This document shows, in pieces, positions 60,027 through 64,000 of a stretch of DNA of 64,000 nt. The position numbers and the translations under genes were made by a program. Each line of letters opens with the position of its first letter. The first letter of the stretch is position 1. The stretch lies in NCBI GenBank assembly GCA_030844895.1, contig CM061227.1, forward strand, positions 1 through 64,000. Direction: 5' to 3'. The notes beneath the pieces were generated by a model. The model made no database searches. It was not told the origin of the DNA and saw only the letters and a program-made list of their open reading frames with translations. The stretch comes from Ambrosia x helenae (Eukaryota > Streptophyta > Magnoliopsida > Asterales > Asteraceae).

Positions 60027-60159
60027 CCGTACCACCCCCCAATACCAGTACGGTAACATCACCGTCACCAGTATTGATAGCAGTCCTATGATCCGTTTTC
60101 TGGTTCTATCTAACGTGCTGGTAACCGTATATTTTTATTTTTAAAATAATATAATTCAA

Positions 60160-60890
60160 TTTTTTAGTGGTATTGGATTTTAATAATCCAAAGTTTGGGT
60201 CATTGGTCGATAATAATCCAAACTTCAACGTTGGCCCAGGATAATCCCAAGTGGACATGTGGGTGTCAAAAATGAACCTCCGTTAAGTTTTCACTAACCC
60301 GGTTAGTGTGATGCTAACGTGGCTGTTGATGTGGCACGCTGATGTGTACACCATTGATGACGTGGCAGTTGACTTGCTTTTTTTTAATTCCATGTCAACT
60401 AATCGGGCCCATTCATTACAAATCATAAACTAACACAACAACAACAATCATCATCTTCATCTATCTATACCCATATCATCTTCATCTATCTCTCTGTCCT
60501 CGACCGTCGTCATCATCATCATCGACCATCATCAACCATCATCACCATCAACGACCATCATCGACCCACATCATTGAAACCATCATCATCATCATCGACC
60601 ATCATCACCATCTATACCCTCGATGTCCAGGAGAGAAAGGAGTAGGAGGGGATTGGATTTGTTGATTGGAGAAGAGGTTAGGGTTCGCTGCCCTTTTCAG
60701 AATAGGAGGTTAGGATTTGTTGATTGGATTTGTTATTGAAGTTAGGGTTCGGGGCCCTTCTTTAATAAAGAAGAAGAAGAGAGGGGGGTTGTAAAAGATG
60801 GTATGTTAAGGTTAATCGATTGGTAGCTGATTTGGATGGAAACCCTAAGTTGTTGGTGTCTGAACCGTCAGTTTTTATCACATTTTTGTT
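60160..60890. repeat. Dispersed AATAATCC repeat and ATC microsatellite
   Basis: 60160-60260 repeats TAATAATCCAAA-like words, recognisable as a plant dispersed-repeat style. 60440-60620 is an imperfect CAT/ATC microsatellite (CATCATCATC, CGACCATCATC). Both could belong to the element that carries the SANT-like relic at 61031. No frame is supported. Confidence 0.5.
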
Positions 60891-61030
60891 ATTGTTTTTT
60901 TTTTAATTTAAACCGTGTGTTTTAAAAGATAATAAAAATAAATTAAAACAAAATTAAATAAAAACATAAACATAATTCATTAATATTAAAAATTAATAAA
61001 AATACATTAAAACATTAAAAAAAATAAAGC

Positions 61031-61405
61031 TTAAAGTTGGCGCATGAATTGCCACGCCTGGACATGCTCAAATGTGTCGCGGTAACGACCCGCATAGGTC
61101 GCCTGGGGTCATCTCTACAGCCAACTCCGGCACAATGCCCGGGTAATGGCTCATGGTGCGCTTGTAGCGTGTCGTCCACCGACCACACTTGTTGTTTAGA
61201 TCGTCTATTTTCTTTGCAGACTCTCGATTGTGCAGTCGCTTTGGCCGACTTGTTGGTTGAAGTCGCTCAAAACACGGTCTGAGAACCATGTGTTGTCCCT
61301 GCAACCTGAGCCTTAGCGAAGTTGGCGTTGTAAGGATGGGTCGTTTTGTGCATCTTTGACGCACACAACCAGAGTCATTTCTTCATTTTCGGTCCAACGG
61401 GTCAT
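61031..61405 (-). pseudogene. SANT/MYB-like transposase-associated ORF relic
   Basis: The minus strand begins MTRWTENEEMTLVVCVKDAQ, the SANT/MYB-like start seen in plant Harbinger-associated and related DNA-binding ORFs. Pieces continue in other frames: TWFSDRVLSDFNQQVGQSDC, IDDLNNKCGRWTTRYKRTMS, and finally DTFEHVQAWQFMRQL with a stop at 61031-61033. At least two frameshifts separate the pieces. It probably belonged to a transposon; the family assignment is from remembered motifs. Confidence 0.6.
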
Positions 61406-61827
61406 TTTGAAGGGTGTGGGTGTTGCAGATGTTGTGTTGAAGTGTGTTTTCACCACCGTCGTATGGTGGTTTATATAGTAAAAAATCCAACCGTATTGCA
61501 TGCAAAATTGAAGTTTTCTGACGGTTAGATGAGACCGATTTTAATGAAAATAAATATTTTTGACCGTATTGGGTGGAACGGTTTATGGAAATTAATTATG
61601 TGTTGACCGTTAGGTGGTAAATTATAAAAACTGTGTGAATTTAAAAAAATGTTTAGGTTTGTATTTAAATGAAAAAAAAAAAGAATCGGTTGAGTGTTGC
61701 CTCAAAAAAAGTGTTTCAGTGACGTGATGTGACAGTGCAAGATTGGTTAAAATCAGTTAAGTGAAAAAAAAAAGCTACACGCGCCCCTTCCCCGCCTCAC
61801 AAATGTGTGGTAACCATGTCTTCTAAC

Positions 61828-62123
61828 TAGGGATGAACATATTGTATCGAATATCGAACCAATACCGATCTCGAGCTGATCCCGTACCGATCCAGTACCG
61901 AATTGAGGGTGTTCGGTATCGGTACTCACATTTGGAGGTTTTCGGTTACGGTATTTTCGGTATCGATACCAGATTGGTATAGTATCGTATTTTAAGGTAA
62001 AATACCGATACCATACCAGTACTGAACCGATACCATACCGTACCGTATGTTTTTGGTATTGGATTTTGGGAGTTTTCGGGATCGGTATCGGTTAGTACCG
62101 ATACCGTCCCGAGCTCATCCCTA
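61828..62123. mobile_element. hAT-type MITE, TAGGGATGA family, copy 2
   Basis: The 296-bp element has perfect 9-bp ends TAGGGATGA/TCATCCCTA and an exact 8-bp duplication CTTCTAAC (61820-61827, 62124-62131). The interior has alternating TACCGATACC/GGTATCGGTA words. It shares CGGTATCGGTACTCAC and GGAGGTTTTCGGTT-like blocks with 22267-22492. Confidence 0.95.
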
Positions 62124-63735
62124 CTTCTAACCGGGGATCCTTTACATCTACAAATGGATTTCAGATTTTAGTTTTTTAGAAGAAAATTAGATTTTAATAA
62201 TTTCAACTTTCACATCCTGACAAGCATCAATGTCAACTATAAAACTGTATTGTGACAGCCCTAACTTTTAACCTATTTTTGCTCAGCGAGCCCATACTAA
62301 CTAAAATTTAAACCAGTTAGTTTTTGTTGACGAGGATTGCTTATATGGCAAACAAAGTCAAAATTTTACTAACGTAGATTTCTTATGGGGCAAAAAAAAT
62401 CAAAGTTTTAATGACATACACTGCTTATGTAGTGGTTCACATCAACAAGAACTTACTGAGTTAATTTTTAGTTAGTATGGGATCCTTCAGAGAAATAGAT
62501 TGAAAGTTGAGATTGTCACAAAACATTTATTTAAGACTGTTGTCGGGCAATATATCAAAGTTAGTAGTATTAAAATCCATTTCTTCTTCTTTTTTTTTTT
62601 TAAATAAAGAGCAATCGCTAGCTTTGAACTAAGCTAAATTTTGGCTTAGACAAGATCAGTACTAGCAGGTCTAATCCAACCTTGCATCAAAGGGCAACCA
62701 CTTGATGAAAGGCTATCCTATGGTGGCACCGATGGGAATCATATTGCTAGATAAAAAAAAAACGTGTTAACTGAGTTTTTTACCATTGTATCTTATGTTC
62801 GTCCATTGTGTTTTCAGTATACACATATATGTTATAAATACATTCATTGGGCATTTTTAGTCTTCACATTATTTAACTTTGTCCGTTCTATTTTTAGTAT
62901 GATTTCCATTGTGTTTTACGCAATTGACTTTTGTGTTTCTGATCTACATTGTGTTTTAGTCTCTTGTTCATTGTTTTTTAGTTTGATGCTCATTGTGTTT
63001 TACGTTATGTTTTACGCAACTACGTTTTTTATTTTATTTTTTCTCAAAAGCATAAACAATAGCAACTCATATTAAAGATAAAAAGCCGTTCAATGTTATG
63101 GTGTAATTTTATTTTTTAAAAGATGATGTATAAAATAGTTACAGACGTTAAAAAGGGGGTAGCATGTGATAAGCCTGTGCACATTCGTGTTTTTCTCTTA
63201 GACAAAACTACCCTTCCCACTTGTTTATTTTCTTGAACACATGCCATTCTCCGATGGCTTCCTACATTTCTCATTTTTTTAACCTTTATAGGATAACTCA
63301 ACTATTTCATTGTAATCCCTTAAATTAAATATATCATAAGTTCGTAACTAGAGATCACAAACCCTAACAATTATACTCTACTATCTCAAATATAAACAAT
63401 TCGTAATTTAGGTAATCCGAACTAAATGCTAATATGCTACAAAGAAGATAATGCATATCGTATGACTTGATAAGCCTCATTTGACTATAGCATTTGGATT
63501 GTATTATCAACAGACAAAAGTTGTGTTTCTAACTCTTATTTTTCGTCTGATATTTCCATCCCTGTACACAAAAATCAGTGGAGTATAAGACGACATTATG
63601 ACAACTCAACCCATGTATGGTCATAGCATATATATCCATATCTATCAATGGAAACCCGAATTTAAAGCCAACAAACGTACTTTTATTTTAGTTTGTGCAT
63701 TACAACTTACCTAGAAGAACAAAGGAAGCTGAAGT
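62124..63735. other. Intergenic tail with a CATTGTGTTTTA repeat run
   Basis: 62800-63015 contains five spaced copies of a CATTGTGTTTTA-like word (near 62806, 62907, 62946, 62969, 62990), which makes the plus strand hydrophobic and open (62764-63075) without being a gene. 62270-62470 has two related blocks around GCTTATGTGG and GCTTATATGG. Nothing else was identified. Confidence 0.5.
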
Positions 63736-64000
63736 ATGACTCTGAAGGTCCATGGGTATACGGTTATCAGCAAGAAGACGAAGAGAAAGGAAGCCAAGTT
63801 TCAATCCCGTGAAGAGTGGCTGCGAAGTTGTGTTACGTTTTTCGTGTCCAACCTTCCTGGTGACTGTAGTGGGAATCGTCTCTGGAAAGCTTTTGAACAT
63901 GTTAACAACCTTGAAGACGCTTTTGTTCCGCGTAAGACAGATGGCGGTGGAAATAGATTTGGTTTCATTAGATTCTCAGGGGTGAAAGACATTGAAGCCT
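63736..64000 (+). CDS. RRM-domain protein, probably LINE-like ORF1, 5' part only
   Basis: 88 codons from ATG 63736 run off the end of the window. After a basic start (YTVISKKTKRKEAKFQSREE) comes an RNA recognition motif: RNP2-like FFVSNL, then GNRLWKAFEHVNN, and RNP1-like NRFGFIRFS. The order 'V(I/V)S(K/R)K, basic, S(C)xxFFxxNxP, LWxAF, RFxFxRF' is what I remember from RRM-bearing ORF1 proteins of plant LINE elements, common in Asteraceae. A host RRM protein is the alternative. Endonuclease and reverse transcriptase beyond 64000 would settle it. Confidence 0.65.
   Translation, partial: MTLKVHGYTVISKKTKRKEAKFQSREEWLRSCVTFFVSNLPGDCSGNRLWKAFEHVNNLEDAFVPRKTDGGGNRFGFIRFSGVKDIEA

Noticed and set aside
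62764..63075. Hydrophobic 103-codon frame
   Set aside because: It is produced by the repeated CATTGTGTTTTA word; base composition explains it.
1..64000. CRISPR arrays, operons or other bacterial systems
   Set aside because: The sequence is plant nuclear DNA with spliced genes; no regularly spaced repeat array is present.

Overview
The window is nuclear DNA of a dicot plant. The evidence is intron-rich genes for plastid proteins, a plant Athila-type Ty3/gypsy retrotransposon primed by plant tRNA-Asp, and dense small hAT and PIF/Harbinger elements. Asteraceae is my best guess (inference, moderate confidence), from the style of the partial LINE-like ORF1 and the SANT/MYB-like relic. There is a scaffold gap of exactly 100 N at 39395-39494.

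Layout. 1-12323: one complete, very young Athila-like element on the minus strand (LTRs 5-1687 and 10642-12323, intact 1814-aa gag-pol, tRNA-Asp primer site, CTAAA target duplication). 12700-14520: a broken hAT-transposase-derived gene, itself split by a 562-bp hAT MITE. 14.5-20 kb: no gene seen. 20.15-22.25 kb: TIC20-like plastid import channel (minus). 23.3-28.4 kb: 15-exon 2-oxoglutarate/Fe(II) oxygenase (minus). 30.8-34.4 kb: 12-exon SERINC/TMS membrane protein (minus). 34.4-40.1 kb: AT-rich, repeat-bearing, with the gap. 40.2-45.5 kb: STIPL1/TFIP11-type spliceosome factor (plus). 46.9-52.5 kb: 8-exon PHT4-type plastid anion/phosphate transporter (plus). 54.3-59.6 kb: plastid acetyl-CoA carboxylase carboxyltransferase alpha, 10 coding exons (minus, convergent with the transporter). 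59.6-64 kb: repeats, a dead SANT/MYB-like ORF, and the first 88 codons of an RRM protein that resembles LINE ORF1 and runs off the end.

Three genes serve plastids (import, transport, fatty-acid precursor supply), but nothing suggests a cluster; this looks like ordinary gene-space.

Many small mobile elements can be delimited to the base by their duplications: seven with exact 8-bp duplications, three with TAA, and two copies of one SINE-like retroposon with 9-10 bp duplications. Most lie in introns. The main caution is that every host gene carries one to three single-base indels, usually in homopolymers, that break otherwise conserved reading frames, while the 5.4-kb gag-pol frame has none. 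I read this mainly as consensus error, but real decay is not excluded. Exon boundaries were called by eye from splice signals, phase and remembered family sequence.
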